Shown: positions 44,591 to 53,305 of the stretch, piece after piece
Position numbering within the stretch: the first letter of the stretch is position 1
How the letters are laid out: each line of letters opens with the position of its first letter
From: Bradyrhizobium agreste
Lineage (GTDB): Bacteria > Pseudomonadota > Alphaproteobacteria > Rhizobiales > Xanthobacteraceae
Length of the DNA stretch: 64,000 bases
Assembly (NCBI RefSeq): GCF_016031625.1
Contig: NZ_JACCHP010000011.1
Coordinates: 434,001-498,000, forward strand
Direction: 5' to 3'
Notes under the pieces: model-generated
Told to the model about the DNA's origin: nothing
Seen by the model: the letters and a program-made list of their open reading frames with translations, nothing else
The model's database searches: none
Made by a program: the position numbers and the translations under genes

Positions 44591-45423
44591 AACCGGCGCC
44601 CTTTGCTTACGAGCGCCCGCGCGATCTCGATGCGGCTCTGTCGATGCTGGCCGCAAGCGGCGGATCGGCGAAGATCATCGCCGGCGGCCAGTCGCTCGGC
44701 CCCATGCTCAATCTGCGGCTGGTGCAGCCGGAATTGATCGTCGACATCTCCGGTCTTGCCGAGCTCAAGCGCGCAGAGGTGTCCGGCGACGAGCTGGTGC
44801 TCGGCGCGCTCGTCACCCATGCCGATATCGAGGACGGCCGCACGGCGGATGTGACCCGCGGTGCCATGCGCGGCGTCGCCGCCAACATCGCCTATCGCGC
44901 GGTGCGCAACCGCGGCACGATCGGCGGCTCGCTCAGCCATGCCGATCCCGCCGCTGACTGGATCTCCGCGCTCGCCGCTCTCGGCGCGCGGGTGACGCTG
45001 CGCAGCCTTGCCGGTGCGCGATCGATGGCCGTCGAAGCGTTTGTGGTCGGTGCGCTGGAATCCGCGCTGCATGCCGGAGAGATTGTCGAAGCGGTGCATG
45101 TGCCGGCGCGATCGCCGACGGCGCATTGGGGTTACGCCAAGAGCTGCCGCAAGACCGGCGAGTTTGCCCATGCGATCGGGGCGATATCGATCGATTCCGC
45201 TGCAGCTTCGGCGCGTATCGTCATCGGTGCAATCGATACCGCGCCCATCGTCATCACTGATGCCGCGGAGCTGTTCGGCGGCCGGATCGACGCCGACTAC
45301 AAGCAGCGTTTCGATATCCGTGCCGCCGATGTCCTGCTCGCAAACGCCGGCATCGACGATGCCGCGCAGCGGCACATCCATGTCAGCGTGTTGAAGCGCG
45401 CCGTTCTGGAGGCCTCGGCATGA
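44587..45423 (+). CDS. Molybdenum hydroxylase FAD-binding medium subunit
   Basis: The 278-residue protein has the CoxM/XdhA-type FAD motifs KIIAGGQSLGPMLNLRL (about residues 29-45) and RNRGTIGGSLSHADPAAD (about 110-128), and a C-terminal CO-dehydrogenase flavoprotein domain. It passes electrons from the Fe-S subunit to FAD. Its start overlaps the large-subunit stop (ATGA) and its stop overlaps the Fe-S subunit start. Confidence 0.94.
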   Translation: MKPAPFAYERPRDLDAALSMLAASGGSAKIIAGGQSLGPMLNLRLVQPELIVDISGLAELKRAEVSGDELVLGALVTHADIEDGRTADVTRGAMRGVAANIAYRAVRNRGTIGGSLSHADPAADWISALAALGARVTLRSLAGARSMAVEAFVVGALESALHAGEIVEAVHVPARSPTAHWGYAKSCRKTGEFAHAIGAISIDSAAASARIVIGAIDTAPIVITDAAELFGGRIDADYKQRFDIRAADVLLANAGIDDAAQRHIHVSVLKRAVLEASA

Positions 45424-46616
45424 CCACGATCGCGCTTCAGGTCAATCGCCGCGCGGTGGAGTTGCCCGCCGAGCCGCGCACGAGCCTTGCCGATTTCGTC
45501 CGCGACAAGCTCGATCTCACCGGCACGCATCTCGGCTGCGAGCATGGGGTCTGCGGCGCCTGCACCGTGCTGCTCGACGGCGTTCCGGCACGCTCCTGCA
45601 TCACCTATGCGGCAGCCTGCGAGGGCGCCGACGTCACCACCATCGAAGGCCTCGACGAGGACGAGATCGCCACCGAGCTGCGCGCCGCCTTCACCCGCGA
45701 GCATGCGCTCCAATGCGGGTATTGCACGCCGGGCATGCTGGTTTCGGCGCGCGACCTCGTGCTGCGTCTGCCCGACGCCGACGAGCGCCGCATCCGCGTC
45801 GGCCTCAGCGGCAATCTCTGCCGCTGCACCGGCTATGTCGGCATCGTGCGCGCGGTGCAGTCCGTGATCGAGGCGAGGCGCGCGCGCAACATCGCGGCGC
45901 AGGCAGGCGGCGGCCGGACCGTCCTTGGTCCTGCCGGTTCGGGGCGAGCGGCAACCGCCCGGAACGAGCTGCGGCCTGCGCGGCACGCGCCAGCTCCGGC
46001 ATCGGAAGGTGCCACCCCAAGCAGCATCCCCGACTTCACGCCGGCGATCGTTCTCGATCAGCGCTTCACCCTGCCGCATCCGCCGGCAAAGGTGTTCGCG
46101 ATGTTCGAGGATATCGCAGGCATCGCCGCCTGCCTTCCCGGCGTGTCGCTGAAGTCGCCGCCAAGGCCGGAGCGCGTACAAGGATCAATCCGCGTCAGGC
46201 TCGGGCCGATCGCAGCAAGCTTCGAAGGCGCCGCGCGCGTCGAGCGGGATCCCGCGACACTCTCGGGGCGCATCGTCGGCATCGGCGCCGACCAGCGCAG
46301 GCATTCGGCGACGCAAGGCGAAATCCGTTACCGCCTGTTGCCGCTCGAAGGCGACGCGGCGACCGCGGTCGAACTGTCGATCGGCTACACGCTCACGGGA
46401 ATGCTGGCTCAGGTTGGTCGTCCCGGCCTGGTGCGGGACCTCGCAAAACGTCTCGTCGCGGAGTTCGCCGCCAATCTCGACCGCCACATGTCCGGCGCCT
46501 CGTCGGGGCAGGCAGCTCCGGCGGAGCTCAGCTTCTGGTCGATTGCATCGGACGTCTTGCGAGCCTGGCTCGCGCGAATATTTCGCCGCGCCTTCGGAAG
46601 AGGTGGCGCGGAATGA
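45420..46616 (+). CDS. [2Fe-2S] small subunit fused to a CoxG-type SRPBCC domain
   Basis: A 398-residue fusion. Residues 1-160 are a complete Mo-hydroxylase iron-sulfur subunit: C40, C45, C48, C60 for the plant-type cluster and C99, C102, C134, C136 for the second. An Ala/Pro-rich linker (about 160-205) leads to an SRPBCC domain (FTLPHPPAKVFAMFEDIAGIAACLPGV...) like CoxG, and residues 365-398 form an amphipathic, basic tail. Free-standing CoxG anchors CO dehydrogenase to the membrane. The fusion may tether this enzyme and link it to quinone. Normal small subunits are about 160 residues. Confidence 0.92.
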   Translation: MTTIALQVNRRAVELPAEPRTSLADFVRDKLDLTGTHLGCEHGVCGACTVLLDGVPARSCITYAAACEGADVTTIEGLDEDEIATELRAAFTREHALQCGYCTPGMLVSARDLVLRLPDADERRIRVGLSGNLCRCTGYVGIVRAVQSVIEARRARNIAAQAGGGRTVLGPAGSGRAATARNELRPARHAPAPASEGATPSSIPDFTPAIVLDQRFTLPHPPAKVFAMFEDIAGIAACLPGVSLKSPPRPERVQGSIRVRLGPIAASFEGAARVERDPATLSGRIVGIGADQRRHSATQGEIRYRLLPLEGDAATAVELSIGYTLTGMLAQVGRPGLVRDLAKRLVAEFAANLDRHMSGASSGQAAPAELSFWSIASDVLRAWLARIFRRAFGRGGAE

Positions 46617-46694
46617 TCGGCGCGCCGGCGCCGCGGAGTGACGAAGCCCTTGGACGACCCTGGATATCAACAGCGTGGGATTTGGAGAGACAAC

Positions 46695-47849
46695 ATGACA
46701 CGAACACTCGGACTGGTTCCGGCTATTGCGCTTGCGACGGCCTTGTTCGGCGGCACGGCGGGGGCGCAGACGATTAAGATCGGCGTCAACGAGCCGCTCA
46801 CCGGCGCGTTCGCGGCCTCTGGGACCTATGTGGTCAACGGCGCCAAGATCGCCGCCGACGAGATCAACGCCAAGGGCGGCGTCCTCGGCAAGAAGATCGA
46901 GCTCGTCATCGAGGACAACAAGAGCAACCCGACGGAGGCCGCCGCCGTTGCCGAGAAGCTCATCACCAGCGACAAGGTGCCGGTCCTGATGGGCGCCTGG
47001 GGCTCGAGCCTGACGCTCGCCGTGATGCCCAAGCTGATGGAATACGAGACGCCGATGGTGGTGGAGACCTCGTCCTCCGGCAAGATCACGACGACGGGCA
47101 ACCCCTTCATCTTCCGCATCTCGCCGCCCTCGGCGGTCGAGGCCGCCGCGTTCAAGAACATCGTCGACAAGCTCGCGCTGAAGAAGGTCGACTTCCTCGT
47201 CATCAACAACGACTGGGGCCGCGGCACCGCCGAGGACTTCAGCAAGATGATGAAGGACAAGGGCATCAGCATCGGCCTCGTCGAGACCATGGACCAGGGC
47301 GCGCAGGACATGAGCGCGCAGCTCTCCAAGATCAAGAGCTCGGATTCCGAGACGGTGATCGTCACGACGGCGGTCGATCAGCTGACCCTGATCTTCAAGC
47401 AGGCGGCCGCGCTCGGCCTGAAGAAGCGCATCATCACCACCGGCGGCTCGCAGAACCCGGACCAGATCATCGCCCAGGCGGGAGCGGCCGCCAACGGCAC
47501 CATGCATCTGACCACCTTCCTGCCCTGGTTCCCGGACAAGACGCCGAACCCGGAAGCCACCAACTATTTCATCGCGGAATGGAAGAAGCGCGGCTTCGAG
47601 TTCGCCGGCTGCACCGAGAGTTTTCGCGGCTATGACGGCATTCGCACCGTGGCGGCCGCGATCGAGAAGGCCGGCAAGGCCGAGCCCGCCGCGATCAAGG
47701 CGGCGCTCTGGAACATCAACATCAAGGGGCTGAACGGCGACATCGTGTTCCGCAAGTCGGGCCCCGAAGGCAAGGAGAGCGGGCAAAGCCAGCCGAACGT
47801 CTATCTCATCGAGATCAACGACGGCAAGGTCGAGATGAAGACGCTCTAA
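46695..47849 (+). CDS. Branched-chain amino-acid-type ABC substrate-binding protein (LivJ type)
   Basis: A 384-residue receptor with a Sec signal (residues 1-24, ending TAGA) and the family-6 binding fold: TIKIGVNEPLTGAFAASGTYVVNGAKIAADEIN, VPVLMGAWGSS, FLVINNDWGRGTAEDF. ATG 46695 has TTGGAGAGA upstream. It is separated from its permeases by 284 bases that contain a palindromic repeat. Liv-type importers carry many ligands besides leucine, including aromatic acids, urea and amides, so the Mo-hydroxylase substrate is a candidate. Confidence 0.93.
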   Translation: MTRTLGLVPAIALATALFGGTAGAQTIKIGVNEPLTGAFAASGTYVVNGAKIAADEINAKGGVLGKKIELVIEDNKSNPTEAAAVAEKLITSDKVPVLMGAWGSSLTLAVMPKLMEYETPMVVETSSSGKITTTGNPFIFRISPPSAVEAAAFKNIVDKLALKKVDFLVINNDWGRGTAEDFSKMMKDKGISIGLVETMDQGAQDMSAQLSKIKSSDSETVIVTTAVDQLTLIFKQAAALGLKKRIITTGGSQNPDQIIAQAGAAANGTMHLTTFLPWFPDKTPNPEATNYFIAEWKKRGFEFAGCTESFRGYDGIRTVAAAIEKAGKAEPAAIKAALWNINIKGLNGDIVFRKSGPEGKESGQSQPNVYLIEINDGKVEMKTL

Positions 47850-47896
47850 CGCGCGATGAAGTTGGGTCTGGTGGCGAGCCGCGAGACAGGTGCGCT

Positions 47897-48012
47897 CCCT
47901 CTCCCGCTTGCGGGAGAGGGTTGGGGAGAGGGTGTCTCCGCGGTGGGATTCCCCAAGAGGATAGAACCCTCACCCAGCGCAAATGCGCCGACCTCTCCCG
48001 CAAGCGGGAGAG
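47897..48012. repeat. Palindromic intergenic repeat inside the liv operon
   Basis: CCCTCTCCCGC/GCGGGAGAGGG (47897-47920) forms an 11-base hairpin, and CTCTCCCGC/GCGGGAGAG (47993-48012) a nine-base one. The inner flanks GTTGGGGAGAGGGTG and CCCTCACCC also pair, so the block is one nested palindrome. This style of repeat is common between genes in Bradyrhizobium and relatives. The surrounding 47850-48133 has no gene. It may shape expression of the binding protein relative to the permeases. Confidence 0.75.
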
Positions 48013-48133
48013 ATGACGGAGACCGCTGCGAGATCGAGTCAATCAAAGAGCCATCGGGCTTTAGCGTCGGCCGGTCACAGGCGAGGGCGGCATACTGCCG
48101 CTCTCGCCGAATACGGACTAATCGGGATCAGCC

Positions 48134-49006
48134 TTGAGCGAATTCCTCCAGCATCTGATCAACATGCTCGTGCTCGGCGGCACCTATGCGCTGCTGGGCA
48201 TCGGGCTGACCTTGATCTTCGGCATCATGAACGTCGTGAACTTCACGCATGGAGTGCTCTACACGTTCGGCGCCTACATCATGTTCATCGTGGTGCAGCA
48301 GCTCGGGCTGAACTTCTTTCTCGCGCTGCCCGTGGCCGTTCTGGCCGGATGGCTGCTGGGTGCGGCCATCGAATTGACTTTGCTGCGCCCACTGCGCGGC
48401 TCCGACATCGACACCACCATGCTGGTGATGATCGGCGCCTGGATTGCGATGCAGTCCGGCACGCTATGGATCTGGGGCGGTGTCGCCAAATCGGTGGCGA
48501 CGCCATTTCCTGAGGCACCGCTGGTGCTCGGACCGGTCTCCGTTTCATGGCTGCGCCTGTTCGTGCTCGCCGCGGCGGCCATGTTGATCCTGGTGACGTA
48601 TCTGCTCATCAACAAGACCAGCCTCGGCCGCGCGATGCGGGCGACCTTCCAGGATCACGACACGGCGTCCCTGATGGGCGTCAATGTCGACATGATCTAC
48701 ACCTCGACCTTCGCGATCGGCTCCAGCCTCGCCGCCGCCGCGGGCGCGCTGCTCGGGCCGGTCTACGTGATCTTCCCGCAGATGGGCGATCTCGCCGCGG
48801 TCAAGGCCTTCGCCATCGTCATCCTCGGCGGTCTCGGCAATATCACGGGCGCTGTGATCGGCGGTTTCATCCTGGCGCTCGCCGAAGAGCTCGGCGCCGG
48901 CTACGTCTCCTCAGGCTATCGCGACGCCATGGGCTTTCTGATCATCATCGCGGTGCTGATCTTCCGGCCGACCGGCCTATTCGCGCGCGCGGAGCGCGTT
49001 GGATGA
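48134..49006 (+). CDS. livH: Branched-chain amino-acid-type ABC permease (LivH family)
   Basis: A 290-residue permease with about eight membrane helices. MNVVNFTHGVLYTFGAYIMF and the VKAFAIVILGGLGNITGAVIGG stretch are LivH hallmarks. The start is taken as TTG 48134 (SEFLQHLINMLVLGGTYALLGIG); no ATG fits better. The stop overlaps livM (ATGA). The symbol is family-level only; the ligand is unknown. Confidence 0.92.
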   Translation: MSEFLQHLINMLVLGGTYALLGIGLTLIFGIMNVVNFTHGVLYTFGAYIMFIVVQQLGLNFFLALPVAVLAGWLLGAAIELTLLRPLRGSDIDTTMLVMIGAWIAMQSGTLWIWGGVAKSVATPFPEAPLVLGPVSVSWLRLFVLAAAAMLILVTYLLINKTSLGRAMRATFQDHDTASLMGVNVDMIYTSTFAIGSSLAAAAGALLGPVYVIFPQMGDLAAVKAFAIVILGGLGNITGAVIGGFILALAEELGAGYVSSGYRDAMGFLIIIAVLIFRPTGLFARAERVG

Positions 49007-50049
49007 AGGCGATCGTCACCATCCTCGCCGTCGCAGCGCTCGGCTCGGTGCCGCTCTGGCTGCGCGATCCCTATCTGCTCAATGCGCTGATCACGACCGG
49101 CATCTTCGTCATCGGCGCGATGAGCCTGAACCTGCTGCTCGGCTTCACGGGCCAGCTCAGCCTCGGCCACATAGCCTTCTTCGGCATCGGCGCCTATGTC
49201 AGCGCACTGACATCGCTCGGCTTCGACATCGGCCTGCCCGGAGGTTTTCGTCTTGTCCACGCTCCATGGCCGCCGATCGTGGGCTTCGTGCTCGCGATCC
49301 TGATTGCAGGATTGTGCGGCTATTTCGTCGGTCTGTTGTCGTTCCGCGTCCGCGGCGCCTATTTCGTCATCGTGACGATCTCCTTTGCCGAGGTGGTCCG
49401 GCTGGTCGCACTGAACTGGGTCGAGCTGACGCAGGGCCCGTTGGCGCTGACCAACATTCCCTCCATCGCCTTGCCCTTGCCCGGCTTCGGCGAGCTGACG
49501 CTGCGCACGAAATTCCACAACTATTATCTCGTCCTGGTTGTCGCGCTCATCGCCTATCTCCTGATCGCGCGCCTCGTTCATTCCCATTTCGGCCGCGCCA
49601 TGCGCGGATTGATGGAAAATGAAACACTCGCCGTCTCCGTCGGCATCGACGTGACCAGAACGCTGACGATTGCCGCGGTGATCTCCGCCGCGATCGCCGG
49701 TGCGGCCGGAAGCCTCTATGCGCACTACATCCGGATCATCGACCCCGAAGTGTTCGCCTTCATCAACACCGTCACCATGGTCATCATGGTCATCAGCGGC
49801 GGCAAGGGCTCGCTAGCCGGGCCCGTGGTCGGCGGTCTGATCTTCGGGCTGCTGCCGGTCGCGTTGCGGCCGGTCATGGCGCCGGAGGCGCAGTGGATCG
49901 CCTATGGCGGCGTGCTGATCGCCATCCTGTTCGTGCTGCCCCGCGGCATCGTGCCCTCGCTCGCACAGCGCTTCATGCGACGGCGCAGCGGCGCGCCGGC
50001 GCTGGCACCGGTGACGCTCACTGAAACCAGCGCCAAGGAGCCGGCGTGA
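49003..50049 (+). CDS. livM: Branched-chain amino-acid-type ABC permease (LivM family)
   Basis: A 348-residue permease with the LivM features LNLLLGFTGQLSLGHIAFFGIGAYVSA, FRVRGAYFVIVTISFAEVVRL and NTVTMVIMVISGGKGSLAGPVVGG. ATG 49003 overlaps the livH stop. Its own end overlaps the livG GTG/ATG cluster. It forms the membrane heterodimer with LivH. Confidence 0.93.
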   Translation: MKAIVTILAVAALGSVPLWLRDPYLLNALITTGIFVIGAMSLNLLLGFTGQLSLGHIAFFGIGAYVSALTSLGFDIGLPGGFRLVHAPWPPIVGFVLAILIAGLCGYFVGLLSFRVRGAYFVIVTISFAEVVRLVALNWVELTQGPLALTNIPSIALPLPGFGELTLRTKFHNYYLVLVVALIAYLLIARLVHSHFGRAMRGLMENETLAVSVGIDVTRTLTIAAVISAAIAGAAGSLYAHYIRIIDPEVFAFINTVTMVIMVISGGKGSLAGPVVGGLIFGLLPVALRPVMAPEAQWIAYGGVLIAILFVLPRGIVPSLAQRFMRRRSGAPALAPVTLTETSAKEPA

Positions 50050-50831
50050 TGATGGCGCGCAGCATCGCCATGACCATCGAGCAGGTCGCGGTCCGCTTCG
50101 GTGGGCTGGTCGCGATCTCCGACATGAGCTTTGAGGTCGGCGAGGGCGAGATCGTCAGCCTGATCGGGCCGAACGGCGCCGGCAAGACCACCGCCTTCAA
50201 TGTCATGACCGGCTTCCTGACGCCGAGCGCGGGCCGCGTCACCTATCGCAACACTGCGCTCGCGGGTTTGAAGCCGCACGAGATCGCCGATCTCGGCCTG
50301 ATCCGCACCTTCCAGCGCACCAGCGTATTCCCGAACGACACCGTCTACGACAACCTCATGATCGGCCTGCACCGGCGGGGCCGGGTGCGGCTGCTCGACG
50401 CCATCCTCGGCCTGCCAGGCGCCCGCGCCTCGGAGCGCCGCTTACGGCAGCGCGCCAGTGAGCTGCTCGAATGGGTCGGGCTCGAACGCCGCGCCCACGA
50501 TGCGGCGGGCTCGCTCTCCTACGGCGAGCAGCGTCTCGTCGGCGTCGCTCTGGCGCTGGCGGCTCAGCCATCGATGCTGCTGCTCGACGAACCTGTCTCC
50601 GGCATGAATGCTTCGGAGACACACCGTTTCGTCGAGCTGATCCGTGGCATACGTGACCGCGGCATCACGATTTTGCTGGTCGAGCACGACATGCCGATGG
50701 TGATGACGGTCTCGGATCGTATCGTGGTGCTCAACTATGGCCGCATCATCGCGGAAGGGGCGCCGGAGGTGATCCGCAACGATCCTGCGGTGATCGAAGC
50801 CTATCTTGGACATGGAGCAGGACGTGCTTGA
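50046..50831 (+). CDS. livG: Branched-chain amino-acid-type ABC ATPase (LivG family)
   Basis: The 261-residue ATPase has Walker A GPNGAGKTT, Q-loop IRTFQRTSVF, the LivG-type signature variant LSYGEQR and Walker B MLLLDEPVSGMN, and the C-terminal EVIRNDPAVIEAYLG motif typical of LivG. Three consecutive start codons (GTG 50046, ATG 50049, ATG 50052) are available. It overlaps livF by about 20 bases. Confidence 0.94.
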   Translation: MMMARSIAMTIEQVAVRFGGLVAISDMSFEVGEGEIVSLIGPNGAGKTTAFNVMTGFLTPSAGRVTYRNTALAGLKPHEIADLGLIRTFQRTSVFPNDTVYDNLMIGLHRRGRVRLLDAILGLPGARASERRLRQRASELLEWVGLERRAHDAAGSLSYGEQRLVGVALALAAQPSMLLLDEPVSGMNASETHRFVELIRGIRDRGITILLVEHDMPMVMTVSDRIVVLNYGRIIAEGAPEVIRNDPAVIEAYLGHGAGRA

Positions 50832-51528
50832 GATCCGCGACATGGTCTGCGGCTACGGTGGCGTCACCGCGCTGCGCGGCATCTCGCTCGACGTGAAAGC
50901 CGGCCAGCTGGTCGCCCTGATCGGAGCCAACGGCGCCGGCAAGAGCACGACGCTGCGCGCGATTTCCGGCCTGGTGCCGCCGCGCTCGGGCCAGATGAAG
51001 TTCGAGGGCATCGACATCACCGGCGCGAGGCCGCCGCGCGTGCTGGCGAGCGGCATCGCGCATTGCCCGGAAGGGCGGCGCGTGTTTCCGCATATGAGCG
51101 TCGAGGAAAATCTCGACATGGGGGCTTACCTCCGTCGCGGTTCGGGCGAGATCGCTGCCGATCGCGACCGCATCTACACGGAGTTTCCGCGGCTCGCCGA
51201 GCGGCGCCGGCAGGCGGCGGGCACGCTGTCGGGCGGCGAGCAGCAGATGCTTGCGATCGGCCGCGCGCTGATGTCGCGGCCGCGCCTGATCATGTTCGAC
51301 GAGCCCTCGCTCGGGCTCGCCCCCAATATCGTCGAGCGCACCTTTGCGATCATCCGCGGCATTCGCGATGCCGGCACCACGGTGCTGCTGGTCGAGCAGA
51401 ACGCGTTTGCCGCGCTCGAGATGTGCGATCATGCCTATCTGCTCGAGAACGGCCGCATCGTGCTGTCGGGCGCCGGGACCGAGCTGATCGCGAACGAGCA
51501 TGTACGCAAGGCCTATCTCGGTGGGTGA
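50812..51528 (+). CDS. livF: Branched-chain amino-acid-type ABC ATPase (LivF family)
   Basis: The 238-residue ATPase has Walker A GANGAGKST, the LivF motif EGRRVFPHMSVEENL, signature LSGGEQQM and Walker B LIMFDEPSLGLAP. ATG 50812 is preferred; TTG 50806 and GTG 50824 are alternatives. It pairs with LivG and overlaps the Rieske gene start. Confidence 0.94.
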   Translation: MEQDVLEIRDMVCGYGGVTALRGISLDVKAGQLVALIGANGAGKSTTLRAISGLVPPRSGQMKFEGIDITGARPPRVLASGIAHCPEGRRVFPHMSVEENLDMGAYLRRGSGEIAADRDRIYTEFPRLAERRRQAAGTLSGGEQQMLAIGRALMSRPRLIMFDEPSLGLAPNIVERTFAIIRGIRDAGTTVLLVEQNAFAALEMCDHAYLLENGRIVLSGAGTELIANEHVRKAYLGG

Positions 51529-51853
51529 CGACGCCGGGTGGATTGCGGTCTGCGATCTCGACCGGCTGAAGGCGGAGACGATCGTCCGCGTCGTCGGGCG
51601 CGACCTGCTCGTGATCTGGAACGACGGCGACGTCGTCGCCTGCGAACGTGCGTGCCCGCACGAACAGGCGGATCTGGCCTTGGGGCAGGTGACGGCAGGG
51701 CGTCTCCGTTGTCCCCGCCATGCGGCATCATTCGATTTGCGTGATGGCACAACCAGCGCGGGATGGCCGAGCCGGCCGCTGCGGCTTTATCCGGCGCGGA
51801 TCATGGGCGGGCAAATCTGGATTGAGATGCAGGAGCGGCAGCCTGGGCGATGA
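51521..51853 (+). CDS. Rieske [2Fe-2S] ferredoxin
   Basis: A 110-residue Rieske domain with the cluster ligands C45-P-H47 and C64-P-R-H67 (ACPHEQ and LRCPRHAASF). It resembles the small ferredoxins of ring-hydroxylating dioxygenases or NirD-like proteins. GTG 51521 has AAGG eight bases upstream; ATG 51500 inside livF is an alternative. It is the last gene of the Mo-hydroxylase/Liv run, and no oxygenase or reductase partner is in the window, so its electron partner is unknown. Confidence 0.88.
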   Translation: MGDDAGWIAVCDLDRLKAETIVRVVGRDLLVIWNDGDVVACERACPHEQADLALGQVTAGRLRCPRHAASFDLRDGTTSAGWPSRPLRLYPARIMGGQIWIEMQERQPGR

Positions 51854-51975
51854 TGCCATCATGCCCCTGTTTTGCCCGACGAGTCAAAGCGGGGGGCGGC
51901 GGTGTCGATTGATCCTCAAAAAAATCGTCTTTGCAAACAACGACATCGCTACTGTGCATGGGGTTGTTTTCGCGA
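51850..51975. other. Intergenic element between the Rieske gene and the hydrolase
   Basis: The 125-base gap contains the palindrome ATGATG-C-CATCAT (51850-51862), then CCCCTGTTTTGCCCGACGAG and, further on, TGTGCATGGGGTTGTTTTCG. I recall similar paired motifs in many intergenic regions of Bradyrhizobium and relatives; this is memory, not a search. It could be a dispersed element or a shared 3' structure for two convergent genes. Confidence 0.35.
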
Positions 51976-51978
51976 GTT

Positions 51979-52839
51979 TTAGTCCAGCAGCCGCCGCGCG
52001 GCCTCTACCAGGACTCCGTCCGGCCGGCGCAGAGCCTCGAGAATGGTGAAATGGTCGGCACCTTCGACCGAGATGAGCTTGCCCGGCGCTCCCGCCGCCA
52101 CGCGCTTGTCGAAGAGATTGATTGAGTCGCATACGAGCGCCGGCAGCTCGTTGCTGCCATAGGCGATGTCGAGGCGTTTTTGGATGACGGGCAGGCGCAG
52201 CGGCGACAGCGCGGCGATTTCCTCGTCCGTCAGCTTCAGCGCGTTGTTGAGGCCGGTATCGCGGATTGGTGCGAGCTCGTACACGCCTGAGATCGCCAGT
52301 CCAGCATGGACGCTCGGATGGTTCAGCGCCATCGCTGCGAGATGGGCTCCGGCGGACCAACCCGACAAGACGACCGGTCCGGCAACGCCATAGGACGCGC
52401 CATTTGCGGCCAGCCAGTCGAGCGCGCGCGGGACTTCGGCGACGATGTCGGTGACGGAAACCTCAGGCGCCAGCGAATAGCCGGGAATGGCAACCGACCA
52501 GCCATGAGCGGCGACGCCTTCGACGAGCATGGCGAACAATTCGCGCGAATTGCGCTGCCAATAGCCGCCATGCAGGAACACCAGGCAGGGCGCCTCAGGC
52601 CTGGCGGCCGGGTAGAGATCGATCTTGTTGTTCGCCCGCTGACCGTAAGCCAGATCGAGATGGGATTTCAGCGTACTTCGCAGCCGGCTAGAGGCTTCGT
52701 TCCGTTCGGCAATCAGGGCCGTGCTGTTCTTGACGGCCGCGTTGTTGTCGTAGGCGGCGTCGCGTTCTGCCTGGGACAGCCCGGACCATGCGGAACGGGG
52801 ATCGAGCGGTCGACCTGTCGAATGAGCATTCTCAAGCAT
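51979..52839 (-). CDS. Alpha/beta hydrolase, kynurenine-formamidase/esterase-like
   Basis: A 286-residue alpha/beta hydrolase. The oxyanion motif HGGYW (residues 90-94), nucleophile elbow GWSAGA (S162) and late His in GADHFTI are visible. The DLYPAARPEAPCLVFLHGGYWQ pattern is shared with arylformamidase-type and BD-FAE-type hydrolases. It may cleave a formamide, carbamate or ester. ATG 52839 has GGAG five bases upstream; the open frame runs on but lacks homology. Its promoter region carries the palindrome at 52922. Confidence 0.88.
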   Translation of the reverse strand: MLENAHSTGRPLDPRSAWSGLSQAERDAAYDNNAAVKNSTALIAERNEASSRLRSTLKSHLDLAYGQRANNKIDLYPAARPEAPCLVFLHGGYWQRNSRELFAMLVEGVAAHGWSVAIPGYSLAPEVSVTDIVAEVPRALDWLAANGASYGVAGPVVLSGWSAGAHLAAMALNHPSVHAGLAISGVYELAPIRDTGLNNALKLTDEEIAALSPLRLPVIQKRLDIAYGSNELPALVCDSINLFDKRVAAGAPGKLISVEGADHFTILEALRRPDGVLVEAARRLLD

Positions 52840-52921
52840 AATCACTCCGATGCGGCCCTGGATGGGATCCTGGTCCAATTTGGGGCGGCTATTCACCGAG
52901 ATTGAGGTGTTAGACCAGCCG

Positions 52922-52936
52922 TGTCCAGATTGGACA
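52922..52936. promoter_or_regulatory. Operator-like palindrome upstream of the hydrolase
   Basis: TGTCCA-GAT-TGGACA has perfect six-base arms around three bases, 83 bases upstream of the hydrolase start. A related partial copy, TGGTCCAATTTGG, lies nearer the gene. The cognate regulator is unknown. Confidence 0.3.
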
Positions 52937-53305
52937 AGGCTGCTTCGGATTATGCCATGCGGGATCATTGTTGCTTTCTCTTGTCCGCACCACTTTACTG
53001 TTGCGGTTGCATCAGACGCCCATTCGGGCGAAGGATATGCGCCACGCCACGCAAAATGCTGGTTCGGGTGCGAGGGCACGCCGTTCCCGCGCTGGCCGTC
53101 AGCGCTCTTCGATAAACCTGCTGCGCTCGTTCGCCAAGCCGCCTCGCTGCGATAGCAGCGATCCGCTACCCGTGTGCATGAGATCGCTGAGCCACCTCGA
53201 CCTCTACCACTGATTGTGCAGTATGCCCTCACGTTACAGTTCGAGGAAACCACAACTTTTTCGGGACGCGGCCCGTCACAACCGGAAATATTCATCGCTG
53301 CATCA

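Noticed and set aside
40397..44656. A 1419-residue open frame on the minus strand
   Set aside because: It is antisense to the amidohydrolase and Mo-hydroxylase large subunit, has a low-complexity His/Arg/Asp-rich translation and no family motifs; long shadow frames are common in high-GC DNA.
42197..46616. Aerobic CO dehydrogenase (coxLMS)
   Set aside because: The large subunit has PYRGVARTG where CO dehydrogenase has the AYRCSFR active-site loop, so it is a related hydroxylase, not CO dehydrogenase.
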